From NCBI GenBank assembly GCA_905233275.1, contig CAJODR010000004.1, forward strand, positions 98,638 through 162,637: 64,000 nucleotides of DNA, given 5' to 3'. The translations under genes were made by a program, and so were the position numbers. The stretch's first letter is position 1, and every line of letters starts with the position of its first letter. Shown piece by piece: positions 1 through 9,088 of the stretch. The notes under the pieces were generated by a model, which worked only from the letters and a program-made list of their open reading frames with translations, made no database searches and was not told the origin of the DNA. Origin of the DNA: an uncultured Bacteroidales bacterium. GTDB lineage: Bacteria > Bacteroidota > Bacteroidia > Bacteroidales > UBA932.

Positions 1-1153
1 CGCGCTTGGCACCGTAGAGGGCGGCTTCGGGATCGGCGCCCCTTTCGAAGCGGAAGGATGCGTCGGTCGAGAGCTGCTGGCTCTTGGCGGTCTTGCGGAT
101 GGATGCGGGATTGAAATATGCTCCCTCGATGAATACGCGGGTGGTGGCTTCGGTCACGCCGCTGTCTTCGCCGCCGAATACGCCTGCGATGCACATGGGA
201 CCGATGGTATCGGCGATCACGACATCTGTGGAGGCGAGTTTCCTTTCGACACCGTCGAGGGTTTTGATGATCTCGCCGTCTGCGGCCTTGCGGACAACGA
301 CCTTGCCGCCGCGCACCTTGTCGGCGTCAAAGGTATGGAGGGGCTGGCCGAGTTCCATCAGTATAAAGTTGGAGATGTCGACTACGCTGTTGATCGGGCG
401 GAGGCCGACGGAGAGCAGACGCTCCTGGAGCCACTGCGGTGAAGGACCGACTTTAACGCCCTCTACAGTAATGCCTGTATAACGCGGAGCACCCTCTGTA
501 TCAAGTACTTCTATCGGCATCGACTCTCCCTTGCCTTCGGCGAATGCCTCCACGGAAGGAAGGCTCAACGCGCAGGGCAGGTCGCGGCTCTTGAGATATG
601 CGTAAAGATCGCGGGCGACACCGATGTGGGAGGCCGCGTCGACGCGGTTGGCGGTGATTTCGTATTCGATTACCGACTCATCCTTTAGGTTCAGGTATTC
701 CTTGGCGGGGGTGCCGATGACGGCGTCCTCGGGAAGGACCATGATGCCGGCGTGGTCGGTGCCGATGCCGAGTTCGTCCTCGGCGCAGATCATGCCGAAG
801 GATTCGACTCCGCGGATCTTGGATTTCTTGATCTTGAAGTCGCCCGGGAGAACAGTGCCGATGCGTGCGAATAGCACTTTCTGCCCGGCGGCGACATTGG
901 GGGCGCCGCAGACTACCGTGACAGGCTCCGGTGAGCCGTCATCCACGGTCGTAATGTGGAGATGGTCGGAATCGGGATGGGGAATGCAGGTCAGGACTTT
1001 GGCCACTACGACGCCTTGAAGTCCGCCGGGGATTGCCTCGGTCGTTTCGACGCTGTCGACCTCTATGCCGATGGAGGTCATCGCTTCCGCCACCTGGTCC
1101 GGTGTGAGGTCACACTGGAGGTAGTCTTTGAGCCAACTGTAAGAAAGTTTCAT
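1..1153 (-). CDS. pheT: Phenylalanyl-tRNA synthetase beta subunit, N-terminal part (truncated by window edge)
   Basis: The beta subunit of the heterotetrameric PheRS charges tRNA-Phe in the cytoplasm. The start is the ATG whose complement lies at 1151-1153; the protein opens MKLSYSWLKDYL, typical of bacterial PheT, followed by the EMAP-like tRNA-binding OB fold (the segment with HPDSDHLH and VVCGAPNV at about residues 50-80). About 384 codons are visible and the frame runs off the left edge, so the catalytic-like core and anticodon-binding C-terminus are outside. It sits 6 bases downstream of ftsY on the same strand and is probably co-transcribed with it. The partner pheS is not in view. Identification is firm from the N-terminus; nothing can be said about the missing part. 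Confidence 0.93.
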   Translation of the reverse strand, partial: MKLSYSWLKDYLQCDLTPDQVAEAMTSIGIEVDSVETTEAIPGGLQGVVVAKVLTCIPHPDSDHLHITTVDDGSPEPVTVVCGAPNVAAGQKVLFARIGTVLPGDFKIKKSKIRGVESFGMICAEDELGIGTDHAGIMVLPEDAVIGTPAKEYLNLKDESVIEYEITANRVDAASHIGVARDLYAYLKSRDLPCALSLPSVEAFAEGKGESMPIEVLDTEGAPRYTGITVEGVKVGPSPQWLQERLLSVGLRPINSVVDISNFILMELGQPLHTFDADKVRGGKVVVRKAADGEIIKTLDGVERKLASTDVVIADTIGPMCIAGVFGGEDSGVTEATTRVFIEGAYFNPASIRKTAKSQQLSTDASFRFERGADPEAALYGAKR

Positions 1154-1159
1154 ATCTCG

Positions 1160-2092
1160 TTATTTATCAATATCTTCCTTTGAAAAGAGGGAGGATGCGA
1201 ATTCGCTCCTCGAGAACTGTTTGAGGTCGTCTATCCCCTCCCCTATGCCGATGAACTTGACGGGGATGCGGAACTGGTCCACGATGCCGACGACCACGCC
1301 GCCCTTTGCCGAGCCGTCGAGCTTGGTAATGGCGAGCGAGGTAACGTCCGTGGCCTTGGAGAACTCCGTGGCCTGATGGAACGCATTCTGGCCGGTGGAT
1401 CCGTCGAGGACAAGCAGCACGTCATGAGGACCGTCGGGGACGACCTTGCGGATGACGTTGCGGATCTTGGTGAGCTCGTTCATGAGGTCGATGCGGTTGT
1501 GGAGACGGCCGGCAGTGTCGATGAGGACGACGTCTGCGCCTCGTGCCACGGCAGATTTGACCGCATCATACGCAACGGATGCCGGATCGGCTCCCATGCC
1601 CTGCTTTACGATATCCACGCCTGCCCTTTCGGCCCAGATAGTGAGCTGTTCAACTGCCGCTGCGCGGAATGTATCCGCGGCACCGACGACGACCTTTTTG
1701 CCTTCGGCGGCAAGGCGGGCTGCGAGCTTGCCGATGGTGGTAGTCTTGCCGACGCCGTTGACGCCCACTACCAGCACTACGTATGGCTTTTTGCTGAAGT
1801 CGAAGGGCTCGACCGTATCCTCGGCCTCCCCTACCTTCAGAAGCTTGGAAATCTCATCCCGGAGCATGTCGAGGAGCTCGTCCATCGACATGTACTTGTC
1901 GCGGTCGACCCTCTCTTCCAGATTGTCGATGATCTTGAGCGTGGTGTCCACGCCCATGTCGGAGGCGATGAGGGCTTCTTCGATGGCGTCGAGGACGTCA
2001 TCACTCACCCTGGAACGGCCCACAACGGCCCTGGAAAGGCGCTGGAAGAAGTTTTTGTTGGTCTTTTCGACCCCTTTGGAAAAGAGTCCCAT
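1160..2092 (-). CDS. ftsY: Signal recognition particle receptor FtsY
   Basis: SRP-receptor GTPase that docks ribosome-SRP complexes at the inner membrane for co-translational insertion. The 310-residue protein has the short NG-only layout: a helical N domain (about 20-90) and the GTPase G domain with G1 GVNGVGKTTT at 110-119, the insertion-box region AADTFRAAAVEQL, DTAGR at 192-196 and TKLDGSAKGG at 256-265. The acidic A domain of enterobacterial FtsY is absent, as usual in this phylum. A -7 box lies at 2112-2119, just behind the terminator of the ribosomal-protein operon, so ftsY heads a new unit with pheT. Confidence 0.96.
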   Translation of the reverse strand: MGLFSKGVEKTNKNFFQRLSRAVVGRSRVSDDVLDAIEEALIASDMGVDTTLKIIDNLEERVDRDKYMSMDELLDMLRDEISKLLKVGEAEDTVEPFDFSKKPYVVLVVGVNGVGKTTTIGKLAARLAAEGKKVVVGAADTFRAAAVEQLTIWAERAGVDIVKQGMGADPASVAYDAVKSAVARGADVVLIDTAGRLHNRIDLMNELTKIRNVIRKVVPDGPHDVLLVLDGSTGQNAFHQATEFSKATDVTSLAITKLDGSAKGGVVVGIVDQFRIPVKFIGIGEGIDDLKQFSRSEFASSLFSKEDIDK

Positions 2093-2111
2093 AACTTATA
2101 GGTTTATCATG

Positions 2112-2119
2112 CAAATATA
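2112..2119 (-). promoter_or_regulatory. Bacteroidota -7 box upstream of ftsY
   Basis: Reverse-strand TATATTTG, an exact match to TAnnTTTG, 20 bases upstream of the ftsY ATG. The DNA upstream is the U-tract of the preceding terminator, and a -33 box at standard spacing is not obvious. Confidence 0.6.
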
Positions 2120-2130
2120 CTAAAAATATA

Positions 2131-2158
2131 CAAAAAAGACACGGCAAAAAGCCGTGTC
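2131..2158 (-). terminator. Rho-independent terminator ending the thrS-to-DUF4295 operon
   Basis: On the minus strand an 8-bp perfect stem (GACACGGC/GCCGTGTC, 2138-2145 with 2151-2158) encloses a 5-base loop and is followed by six T residues (2132-2137). It lies 24 bases after the DUF4295 stop and directly before the ftsY promoter, separating the two units. Confidence 0.88.
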
Positions 2159-2182
2159 CTCTTTCTTTCAATGGGGAGAATC

Positions 2183-2341
2183 TTACTTCTTCTGGAAGAA
2201 TTCCTTCTCCTTTCCTTCCTCGACGAGCTGCTCCGTGAAGATGTAAGCGCCGGTCTTGGGGGATTTGTCCATGCGGATGACCTTGACCATGTGCTTTGCA
2301 CCGGCCTTGGCGTCGAAGGTTGCAACTGCTTTCTTTGCCAT
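2183..2341 (-). CDS. DUF4295 family protein (52 aa)
   Basis: A 52-residue basic protein (start MAKKAVATFDAK, end EEFFQKK), too short for many gene callers. It matches the DUF4295 family, which in Bacteroidota regularly follows rpmB and rpmG and precedes ftsY, exactly as here. That location and the lysine-rich composition suggest a ribosome-associated protein, but its role is not established. It is the last gene before the operon's terminator, 13 bases after rpmG. The start is the only in-frame ATG consistent with the family's MAKK opening. Confidence 0.85.
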   Translation of the reverse strand: MAKKAVATFDAKAGAKHMVKVIRMDKSPKTGAYIFTEQLVEEGKEKEFFQKK

Positions 2342-2354
2342 AACCTAAGAGTCT

Positions 2355-2543
2355 TTATTTGATTTCACGATGGAGCGTAACTTTCTTGAGGTAAGGATTG
2401 TATTTCATCCTTTCAAGACGCTCGGGAGTATTCTTCTTGTTCTTGGTGGTAATGTAACGGGAGATGCCCGGTACACCGCTAGCCTTCTGCTCGGTGCACT
2501 CCAGGATGACCTGCACCCTGTTTCCTTTTGCTTTCTTTGCCAT
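2355..2543 (-). CDS. rpmG: Large ribosomal subunit protein bL33
   Basis: A 62-residue L33 of the 50S subunit. It shows the family core: the [10 protein letters not shown] strand, the [17 protein letters not shown] segment and the [15 protein letters not shown] tail. The zinc-binding cysteine pairs of C+ L33 are absent (one cysteine only, in LECTE), so this is the zinc-independent form. It lies 12 bases downstream of rpmB and 13 upstream of the DUF4295 gene, the usual Bacteroidota order. Confidence 0.97.
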   Translation of the reverse strand: MAKKAKGNRVQVILECTEQKASGVPGISRYITTKNKKNTPERLERMKYNPYLKKVTLHREIK

Positions 2544-2555
2544 AATCGTTAAGCT

Positions 2556-2798
2556 TTAAACAAGGTTTACATATCCTTTGGCCTGGGCCTCTTTGAGGAC
2601 GGCGTCGAGGCCGTTCTTTTCAATGTTGCGCATACCTTTGGCGGTGACGCGGAGAGTGATCCACCTCTGCTCGGCCTCTGACCAGAAACGTTTGGTCTTG
2701 AGGTTGAGATCGAAGGTGCGTTTGGTGCGGAGCTTGGAGTGGGCGACGTTGTTGCCTACCATCCTTTTCCTGCCGGTTACTTGACAAACCTTTGACAT
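2556..2798 (-). CDS. rpmB: Large ribosomal subunit protein bL28
   Basis: An 80-residue L28 that begins [18 protein letters not shown] and carries the family's [16 protein letters not shown] segment and the [19 protein letters not shown] helix. It helps assemble the 50S subunit. It follows lepB by 37 bases with no terminator or promoter visible between them, so it is likely read through from the thrS promoter. Confidence 0.97.
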   Translation of the reverse strand: MSKVCQVTGRKRMVGNNVAHSKLRTKRTFDLNLKTKRFWSEAEQRWITLRVTAKGMRNIEKNGLDAVLKEAQAKGYVNLV

Positions 2799-2835
2799 AT
2801 CTTTATCGTTTTAATTATTAACTTGTTCGGGGCTT

Positions 2836-4107
2836 CTAGAGGAATCTGAAGAAACGGTTCCACCTGATGCCGCCTTCCGGTTTTGTGGAGAGCCAGATGA
2901 CGAAGGGCGTACCGACCACGTGGTCTTCGGGTACGAACCCCCAGTATCTCGAATCGAGGGACTGGTCACGGTTGTCTCCCATCATGAAATAATAGTCCTG
3001 CTTGATCGTGTAAGTCGTGCCGACGGTAGCCTTGCCTTTCTCGTACACCTCGATGAGGCGCTTGTAGATCGGAAGGTTTTCCGCTGTGAGCGTGACCTTG
3101 TCGCCCTTCTTGGGGATCCTCATGGGGCCGAAGAAATCCCGCGTCCACGTCGAATCGGCGGAGAACCAGGGGAATATCGGTTCGGTGAGGGGGTCCAGGA
3201 AGTGCGAAATGTCGCGTACTGAGCGTTCCCTGAGGAGCTTTGCCTTTTCGGCATCGGTGAGGATCTGGAAATCCTTGTACTCCTTGACCTCTCCTGTAGC
3301 GCGGTCGCGTCCTTCACGGGTCACCGTGTAGATGAACTGCGCGTACTCGGGGAAATCCTGGGCCTGACCGTTCACTATGACCCTGCCGTCCCTGACTTCA
3401 AGCACGTCTCCGGCCACAGCCACGCAGCGCTTGACGTAGTGGTCTTCCTTGTCCACGGGGCGGACCACCATGGGTCCGTATTTCCGCTGGACGGCCTCGC
3501 GGCCTTCTGCCCTGACGGCGGTGTAGTAGTCATTGTACCTGTCGAGAGGCAGGCCCTTCATGACCGTGTCGCCGAGGGGGAAGTTGAACACCACTATATC
3601 ACCACGGCGGACCTCCCTGAAGCCTTTCATCCTGCGGTAATCGTTCTGGATGAGGGTCGAATAGGATTCCTTTCCGAAGATGGTGTTGTGCGTGAACGGA
3701 ATGGTCAGCGGAGTGCCCGGGACACGGGGTCCGTAGGTCAGTTTGCTGACGAACAGGTGGTCGCCCGTCATCAGCGTCCGCTCCATGGAAGACGAAGGGA
3801 TCTTGAAGGCCTGGAAGAAGAACATGTTGAGGAACGTGACGACGATGACGGCGAAGATGATGGCATCGAGCCAGTCAAGCCACACGTTGTGCTTTTCTCC
3901 TTCCTTGTAGGTTTTCTTCCAGAACGCCCATTTGACTTTCTTCGTGATGAAGATGTCGAATACTATGGCAAGTCCGAGAAGGAACCACCAGTTGCCCAGC
4001 CAGATCACCCAGAGAAGGTACAGGATGCCCCAGAATGCGAAGCGCGTCCACCTGCTGCGGCAGAACGTCCCGACCTTTTCCTTCACTATCTTCCAGCTGA
4101 CTTCCAC
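2836..4107 (-). CDS. lepB: Signal peptidase I (large Bacteroidota type)
   Basis: Cleaves signal peptides from exported preproteins at the periplasmic face of the inner membrane. The 423-residue protein has N-terminal hydrophobic stretches (about 22-55), a further membrane segment (about 80-100), the nucleophile in PSSSMERTL (Ser107), the general-base lysine in HYVKRCVAVAGD (Lys226), and the C-terminal box GDNRDQSLDSRYWGFVP. About 130 residues separate boxes D and E, an insertion seen in long signal peptidases of this phylum. Placement between rplT (14 bases upstream) and rpmB in a ribosomal-protein run is notable and implies co-expression of translation and export. Confidence 0.95.
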   Translation of the reverse strand: MEVSWKIVKEKVGTFCRSRWTRFAFWGILYLLWVIWLGNWWFLLGLAIVFDIFITKKVKWAFWKKTYKEGEKHNVWLDWLDAIIFAVIVVTFLNMFFFQAFKIPSSSMERTLMTGDHLFVSKLTYGPRVPGTPLTIPFTHNTIFGKESYSTLIQNDYRRMKGFREVRRGDIVVFNFPLGDTVMKGLPLDRYNDYYTAVRAEGREAVQRKYGPMVVRPVDKEDHYVKRCVAVAGDVLEVRDGRVIVNGQAQDFPEYAQFIYTVTREGRDRATGEVKEYKDFQILTDAEKAKLLRERSVRDISHFLDPLTEPIFPWFSADSTWTRDFFGPMRIPKKGDKVTLTAENLPIYKRLIEVYEKGKATVGTTYTIKQDYYFMMGDNRDQSLDSRYWGFVPEDHVVGTPFVIWLSTKPEGGIRWNRFFRFL

Positions 4108-4121
4108 AATGTTTCAAATAA

Positions 4122-4466
4122 CTATTTTACGGATTCAACAATTGCGCGGAATGCTTCCGGATTGTTCATCGCGAGGTCTGCAAGCACTTTGCGGTTGAGG
4201 CCGATGTTCTGCTTTGCGAGACGTCCCATAAACTGGGAGTAGCTGAGGCCGTACTGACGGGAAGCGGCGTTGATACGCTGGATCCAAAGTGCACGGAACT
4301 CTCTCTTTTTGGCCCTGCGGTCACGATAGGCGTAGGTGAGGCCCTTTTCGTAGGTGTTTTTCGCAACCGTCCAAACATTCTTCCTGGAAAGGAAGTTGCC
4401 GCGGGTTTTCTTGAGGATCTTCTTGCGGCGCGCCCTTGAGGCGACTGAGTTGACTGATCTTGGCAT
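4122..4466 (-). CDS. rplT: Large ribosomal subunit protein bL20
   Basis: A 114-residue L20 opening [19 protein letters not shown], with the classic [21 protein letters not shown] helix region and the [10 protein letters not shown] tail. It is an early 50S assembly protein and, in several bacteria, a translational repressor of the infC-rpmI-rplT operon. It lies 75 bases downstream of rpmI in the order thrS-infC-rpmI-rplT. I cannot tell from sequence whether the intergenic RNA acts as an L20 operator here. Confidence 0.97.
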   Translation of the reverse strand: MPRSVNSVASRARRKKILKKTRGNFLSRKNVWTVAKNTYEKGLTYAYRDRRAKKREFRALWIQRINAASRQYGLSYSQFMGRLAKQNIGLNRKVLADLAMNNPEAFRAIVESVK

Positions 4467-4541
4467 AAAATTTTACATTTTGGAGGCAGTGGCCTTCATG
4501 GAGGCTCTTCTTACTGCGTTCCAGTTAAACATTAGGTTACT

Positions 4542-4736
4542 CTAGATGACCAGCATTTCCTTTACTCTCTTGACATCGACCTTCTCAATGAGGGCGAAGT
4601 GGTCAAGATTTCTTTTCTGTTTCTTGGTCTTCTTGGTGAGGATGTGGCTGTGGTAAGCGTGTTTCCTCTTGATCTTTCCCGATCCGGTAAGCGTGAAGCG
4701 CTTTTTGGCACCGGAGTTGGTTTTAAGCTTTGCCAT
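4542..4736 (-). CDS. rpmI: Large ribosomal subunit protein bL35
   Basis: A 64-residue L35 starting [20 protein letters not shown], with the [14 protein letters not shown] segment and the VKEMLVI end. An upstream in-frame extension to 4808 exists, but it overlaps infC and is unrelated to the family, so the ATG at 4734-4736 is chosen. It is 49 bases downstream of infC. Confidence 0.97.
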   Translation of the reverse strand: MAKLKTNSGAKKRFTLTGSGKIKRKHAYHSHILTKKTKKQKRNLDHFALIEKVDVKRVKEMLVI

Positions 4737-4785
4737 TGTTAAACAGTTTGACGTTAATAAATATAATTCATCTGCATACCGCAGA

Positions 4786-5373
4786 TTACTTCTTCTTAAG
4801 CGGAGCAAGCATCATGGTCATCCTCTTGCCTTCGAGTACAGGCATGTTCTCGGCCCTGCCGCAGTCCTCGAGCTCGACTGCGAAGCGGAGGAGCTGCTTC
4901 TCTCCCTGCTCCGCAAACTGGATGGACCTTCCGCGGAAGAATATCGAGGCCTTGACCTTCGATCCCTCTCCGAGGAATTCGCGTGCGTGCTTGAGCTTGA
5001 ACTGGAAATCGTGCTCGTCGGTGTTGGGACCGAAGCGGATCTCCTTGATCACCACCTTGGCGGCGTTGGCCTTCATTTCCTTGGCCTTTTTGCGCTGCTG
5101 GTAGAGGTACTTCTGGTAGTCGAGGACTTTGCACACCGGGGGATCCGCCTTGGCGCTGATTTCGACGAGGTCGAGCTCTGCTTCCTGGGCTATTGCGAGT
5201 GCTTTGGCCAGCGGATAGATTCCCTGTTCGGGAATGTTTTCGCCGACAAGACGGACCTGGGGAGCGGTTATCTCCCTGTTGATCCTGAGCTCATTCTCAT
5301 CTTTTTGTTGCTGCTGAGGAACCTGGCGGTTCTTCTGCGGGCGGGGACCCGAAGGTCTCGGTTTGTAAGGCAT
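4786..5373 (-). CDS. infC: Translation initiation factor IF-3
   Basis: IF-3 binds the 30S subunit and polices start-codon and initiator-tRNA selection. The 195-residue protein has a proline/glutamine-rich N-terminal extension (about 1-27), the N domain beginning [17 protein letters not shown], the lysine-rich linker with [11 protein letters not shown], and the C domain with [14 protein letters not shown] and [11 protein letters not shown]. The start [12 protein letters not shown] is an ordinary ATG, so the ATT autoregulation known in E. coli is not evident. It sits 39 bases downstream of thrS. Confidence 0.96.
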   Translation of the reverse strand: MPYKPRPSGPRPQKNRQVPQQQQKDENELRINREITAPQVRLVGENIPEQGIYPLAKALAIAQEAELDLVEISAKADPPVCKVLDYQKYLYQQRKKAKEMKANAAKVVIKEIRFGPNTDEHDFQFKLKHAREFLGEGSKVKASIFFRGRSIQFAEQGEKQLLRFAVELEDCGRAENMPVLEGKRMTMMLAPLKKK

Positions 5374-5412
5374 GCTTGTTAAGTTCTCCTTTTATTAATT
5401 AATGTATATACT

Positions 5413-7374
5413 TTATCCGGCGAGTTCCTTGCCGATCTCAGCCTTGACGAATGACGCAAGACCTTCGACGGACATGGAGCCCTCGTCGACCGCGTTGTAA
5501 CGGACCGAAACGGTGCCTTCGGCTACTTCTTTCTCGCCCACAATGGCGATCAGAGGGACTCTCTGCAGGGAAACTTCCCTGATTCTCTTGCCTAAGGTTT
5601 CGTTGCGGTCGTCAACGGAGCTGCGAATTTCGCAATTATTCAGCAAATTACAAACTTTTTTTGCATAATCTGCATATTTTTCGCTCACCGGCAGCACTTT
5701 GACCTGGTCCGGATGGAGCCAGAGGGGCAGGTGGCCGGCCGTGTGCTCGAGGAGCACGGCGACAAAACGTTCGAGCGATCCGAACGGGGCGCGGTGGATC
5801 ATGACAGGCCTCTGGCGGGAGCCGTCGCTGTCAATATATTCGAGTTGGAAGCGCTCCGGGAGGTTGTAGTCCACCTGGATGGTGCCGAGCTGCCAGCTGC
5901 GGCCGATGGCGTCCTTGACCATGAAGTCAAGCTTGGGACCGTAGAAAGCAGCCTCGCCGGTCTCGATGACGAATGGGAGGCCTTTCTTCTTGGCGGCGTC
6001 GATGATGCCCTGCTCGGCCTTGTTCCAGTTTTCGTCAGTGCCGATGTACTTGGAGGGATTCTTGGGATCGCGGAGGGAGACCTGGGCGGTGTATTTCTCG
6101 AAGTGCAGGGTCTTGAAGACGTAGAGGATGAGATCGATGACCTTCTCGAATTCCTCCTGAAGCTGGTCCTGGCGGCAGAACAGGTGGGCGTCGTCCTGCG
6201 TAAAGCTGCGGACGCGGGTAAGTCCGTGGAGTTCACCGGACTGCTCGTAGCGGTAGACGGTGCCGAATTCTGCGAAGCGGAGGGGAAGGTCCCTGTAGGA
6301 ACGCGGCGAGCTGCGGAAAATCTCGCAGTGGTGAGGGCAGTTCATGGGTTTGAGGAGGTATTCCTCGCCTTCCTGGGGAGTGTGGATCGGCTGGAACGAG
6401 TCCTTGCCGTATTTTGCGTAGTGGCCTGAAGTCACGTAGAGCTCCTTGCCGCCGATGTGAGGGGTTACGACCGGGAGATAGCCCTGCTCAGCCTGTTTCT
6501 TGCGGAGGAAGGTCTCGAGGGTATAGCGGAGTGCCGCACCCTTCGGGAGCCACAGGGGCAGTCCCGCGCCGACTCTCGGGGAGAAGGTGAAAAGCTCCAT
6601 CTCCTTGCCGATCTTGCGGTGGTCGCGCTTCTTGGCCTCTTCGAGAACGACGAGATATTCGTCCAGGAGGGACTTCTTGGGGAAGGTGATACCGTAGATA
6701 CGGGTGAGCTGGTTGCGGGTCTGGTCGCCCCTCCAGTAAGCACCGGCGATGGCGGTAAGCTTGACGGCCTTGATGACCTCGGTGTTGCGGAGGTGAGGTC
6801 CGCGGCAGAGATCGGTGAATGCACCGTTGGTGTAATACGTGATGGTGCCGTCTTCAAGCTCGGAGATGAGTTCGCACTTGTACTGGTCGCCTTTTTCGGT
6901 GAAGTACTTGAGGGCGTCGGCCTTGGAGACGTCCTTGCGGACGAATTCCTGTTTCTCGCGGGCGAGCTCGGTCATTTTCTTCTCCACCGCGGCGAGGTCG
7001 GCGTCGGTGAATGTCTTGCCGCCGAAGTCGACGTCATAGTAGAAGCCGTTTTCGACTGCGGGGCCAATACCGAACTTGATACCGGGATAGAGGGCCTCGA
7101 GTGCCTCTGCCATAAGGTGGGATGAAGAATGCCAGAACACTTTCTTGGCCTCGTCGTCCTCCCATTTGAGGAGACGTATACGGACATCCTCCCCTATCGG
7201 GCGCATGAGATCGTATGTCGTCCCCTTGGCGTCTTCGCCATCGGAGGCGGTACGTACGTTTACCGCGAGGACATCTGCCGCGAGCCTCGGGCTGATGGAC
7301 ATGGCGATGTCGTAGCCGGTGACTCCCTTTTCATACTGTCTGACGCTGCCGTCAGGGAAAGTGATGTTAATCAT
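5413..7374 (-). CDS. thrS: Threonyl-tRNA synthetase
   Basis: A class II synthetase of 653 residues. The ATG at 7372-7374 ([17 protein letters not shown]) begins the TGS domain; a 16-codon upstream extension overlaps the promoter and is rejected. Next come the editing (SAD) domain with [16 protein letters not shown], catalytic motifs including [13 protein letters not shown] and [23 protein letters not shown], and a C-terminal anticodon-binding domain with [22 protein letters not shown]. It heads the long minus-strand operon that ends after DUF4295. A -7 box lies at 7400-7407, leaving a leader of roughly 20-25 bases with no T-box-like structure. Confidence 0.97.
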   Translation of the reverse strand: MINITFPDGSVRQYEKGVTGYDIAMSISPRLAADVLAVNVRTASDGEDAKGTTYDLMRPIGEDVRIRLLKWEDDEAKKVFWHSSSHLMAEALEALYPGIKFGIGPAVENGFYYDVDFGGKTFTDADLAAVEKKMTELAREKQEFVRKDVSKADALKYFTEKGDQYKCELISELEDGTITYYTNGAFTDLCRGPHLRNTEVIKAVKLTAIAGAYWRGDQTRNQLTRIYGITFPKKSLLDEYLVVLEEAKKRDHRKIGKEMELFTFSPRVGAGLPLWLPKGAALRYTLETFLRKKQAEQGYLPVVTPHIGGKELYVTSGHYAKYGKDSFQPIHTPQEGEEYLLKPMNCPHHCEIFRSSPRSYRDLPLRFAEFGTVYRYEQSGELHGLTRVRSFTQDDAHLFCRQDQLQEEFEKVIDLILYVFKTLHFEKYTAQVSLRDPKNPSKYIGTDENWNKAEQGIIDAAKKKGLPFVIETGEAAFYGPKLDFMVKDAIGRSWQLGTIQVDYNLPERFQLEYIDSDGSRQRPVMIHRAPFGSLERFVAVLLEHTAGHLPLWLHPDQVKVLPVSEKYADYAKKVCNLLNNCEIRSSVDDRNETLGKRIREVSLQRVPLIAIVGEKEVAEGTVSVRYNAVDEGSMSVEGLASFVKAEIGKELAG

Positions 7375-7399
7375 AATGACTTGTTTTTGATATAGCCTG

Positions 7400-7407
7400 C
7401 AAATATA
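7400..7407 (-). promoter_or_regulatory. Bacteroidota -7 box upstream of thrS
   Basis: Reverse-strand TATATTTG, an exact consensus, 25 bases upstream of the thrS ATG and immediately downstream of the terminator of the preceding operon. A -33 box at standard spacing is unclear because that region is the terminator stem. Confidence 0.62.
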
Positions 7408-7411
7408 CGAA

Positions 7412-7437
7412 AAAATCCGCAATTATCAGCGGATTTT
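7412..7437 (-). terminator. Terminator of the DUF4199-glycosyltransferase unit, containing the stop codon
   Basis: A 9-bp perfect stem (plus-strand AAAATCCGC 7412-7420 with GCGGATTTT 7429-7437) and an 8-base loop, followed on the minus strand by a run of T (7410-7415). The TGA stop of the glycosyltransferase gene (7426-7428) lies in the loop, so the hairpin overlaps the last codons. The thrS -7 box starts just beyond it. Confidence 0.82.
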
Positions 7438-8376
7438 CTCACGGATGTTGTATTTGTTGCGCTCCTGGGCGTTTCTTGATACCAGTTCGCATATAAATCC
7501 TGCGAGGAACAGCAGCACGCCCAGTATCACCGCGACAAGCGCCAGATAGAATAGCGGCTGGTCCGTAACAGCCCTGTATTTGACGCCCTGCGCCTGATGG
7601 ATAAGCTTGGCGACGATGATCCAGACCGCCATTATTCCTCCGACAAGGAACATGAGGATGCCGGTCGTGCCGAAAAGGTGCATCGGCTTCTTGGCAAATT
7701 TCGACAGGAACCACAGCGACATCAGGTCAAGCAGCCCGTTGACAAAGCGGCTGAGGCCGAATTTGCTCTTGCCATACTTGCGTTTCTGGTGCTGGACGGG
7801 CTTCTCCCCTATCTTCGTAAATCCGGCATTCGCTGCAAGGTAAGGGATGTAGCGGTGCATCTCGCCGTAGACTTCGATACTCTTAACGACCTCGCTGCGG
7901 TAAGCTTTGATGCCGCAGTTCATGTCGTGGAGCTTGATGCCGGTTACGCGGCGGGCTGTCCAGTTGTAGAGCTTCGACGGAAGATTTTTGGTGATGGGAT
8001 TGTCTTTCCGTTTCTGCTTCCAGCCGGAAACGACGTCGTAGCCGTCCTCCTCCACCATCCGGACCATCTCCGGAATCTCCTCGGGGCTGTCCTGCAGGTC
8101 GGCGTCCATGGTGACGACGACACTGCCATTCGCCGCGGCGAATCCCTCATACAGCGCGGCCGACTTGCCGTAATTGCGGCGGAACCTGATCCCACGGACA
8201 CGGCTGTCCTTTTCCGCAAGTGCCGCAATAACGTCCCACGATCCGTCCGTCGATCCGTCGTCGACGAATATAATCTCTATCTCGCGTCCCTCCAGGCTCT
8301 TAAGTATCCACTCATAGAGCTCCGGTAGCGATTCCTTCTCATCGAGAAGGGGAATGATAATTGAAATCTCAGGCAT
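7426..8376 (-). CDS. Family 2 glycosyltransferase with two C-terminal membrane segments (DPM1/GtrB-like)
   Basis: Predicted inner-membrane glycosyltransferase that moves a sugar from a nucleotide donor to a polyprenyl phosphate or similar lipid carrier. The 316-residue protein has a GT-A fold beginning EISIIIPLLDEKESL, the donor-binding FVDDGSTDGS near residue 38-46, and DADLQD (about 91-97) holding the DxD-type metal site, then two hydrophobic segments near 230-260 and 270-300 and a basic tail. ATG at 8374-8376 is preferred to an upstream TTG. It overlaps the DUF4199 gene by 8 bases, implying translational coupling. The sugar and acceptor cannot be read from sequence. Confidence 0.88.
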   Translation of the reverse strand: MPEISIIIPLLDEKESLPELYEWILKSLEGREIEIIFVDDGSTDGSWDVIAALAEKDSRVRGIRFRRNYGKSAALYEGFAAANGSVVVTMDADLQDSPEEIPEMVRMVEEDGYDVVSGWKQKRKDNPITKNLPSKLYNWTARRVTGIKLHDMNCGIKAYRSEVVKSIEVYGEMHRYIPYLAANAGFTKIGEKPVQHQKRKYGKSKFGLSRFVNGLLDLMSLWFLSKFAKKPMHLFGTTGILMFLVGGIMAVWIIVAKLIHQAQGVKYRAVTDQPLFYLALVAVILGVLLFLAGFICELVSRNAQERNKYNIREKIR

Positions 8377-8935
8377 TTTCTGCAAAGAAACTTTTTCTCT
8401 TTATGCTGCCCGTGAATATCGCGGACAGAATGAGTCCCCAGATGGTGTTGTAGACAATCTGTGTGAAGAACATCAGCGAAGGATAAGAGTGCTCAAACTG
8501 CGTCAGCCCCTCATCCATAGCAGGACTCAGCATTCCCATTTCGGCATAGGTCTCCCTCATGAGCGCTATCATCTCCGCACCGGCATCGGGCACGATATAA
8601 ATATTGTACACGAGGTAACATGCCCCGTACACAAGTCCCGAAAGCGCACTCAGAAGCACTCCGTAGCCGAAAAGATTGCTCCCCTCCTGAGGCGAGCCGA
8701 CGGCAGTGAAGTACTTCTCAAGCACATACTTGAACAGTATGATCAGTCCCGTGAACTTGGCTGCCCACAGAAGGAAACTCAGAATATTGAGCGGCACCGT
8801 CCACCAGCCCCCGGCCAGCGTAAGGCGCGTAATGCCTCCCATCACAAGGTCATACACCAGGCAAATCAGGGCAAAAACCAGCCCCCACTTCGCCGCCCCC
8901 GACAGGAAAAGGCTCCTTTGTTCGTTCTTATCCAT
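8369..8935 (-). CDS. DUF4199 family four-helix membrane protein
   Basis: A 188-residue integral membrane protein with four predicted hydrophobic spans (about 15-35, 48-70, 90-115 and 155-180). It fits DUF4199, a Bacteroidota family of unknown function that often precedes a dolichyl-phosphate-mannose-synthase-like glycosyltransferase, as it does here. The start MDKNEQRSLFLSG is chosen over an upstream in-frame ATG at 9011-9013 because the latter lies upstream of the predicted promoter and lacks family-like sequence. The pairing suggests it assists or anchors the glycosyltransferase, but that is inference from neighbourhood only. Confidence 0.8.
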   Translation of the reverse strand: MDKNEQRSLFLSGAAKWGLVFALICLVYDLVMGGITRLTLAGGWWTVPLNILSFLLWAAKFTGLIILFKYVLEKYFTAVGSPQEGSNLFGYGVLLSALSGLVYGACYLVYNIYIVPDAGAEMIALMRETYAEMGMLSPAMDEGLTQFEHSYPSLMFFTQIVYNTIWGLILSAIFTGSIKRKSFFAENA

Positions 8936-8954
8936 ACACCAAATCTTTATCCCG

Positions 8955-8986
8955 CAAATATACACATCATTCCCCCAAATTCCAAA
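8955..8986 (-). promoter_or_regulatory. Bacteroidota promoter for the DUF4199-glycosyltransferase operon
   Basis: Reverse strand: TTTG at 8983-8986, a 20-base spacer, and TATATTTG at 8955-8962, matching both boxes and spacing. The ATG follows about 19 bases after the -7 box. Confidence 0.7.
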
Positions 8987-9036
8987 ATCCACCTTTCGGG
9001 GAAATCTCTTCATTTTTTATTGTGCCGGAAAATCAC

Positions 9037-9044
9037 TATTTTTG
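9037..9044 (+). promoter_or_regulatory. Probable -7 box upstream of the DUF6935 gene
   Basis: TATTTTTG fits TAnnTTTG and lies 44 bases before the ATG at 9089. The nearest TTG upstream (9020-9022) is spaced at only 14 bases, so the -33 assignment is weak. Confidence 0.5.
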
Positions 9045-9088
9045 CCATGGGATAACCCGCGATTGATAATACTTAAACATCTGATACA

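Noticed and set aside
4467..4541. L20-binding regulatory RNA between rpmI and rplT
   Set aside because: The stretch has a short direct repeat (GGAGGC twice) but no convincing pseudoknot or mimic of the rRNA site could be drawn by eye.
7375..7399. T-box riboswitch upstream of thrS
   Set aside because: The leader is about 25 bases, far too short, and T-boxes are not expected in this phylum.
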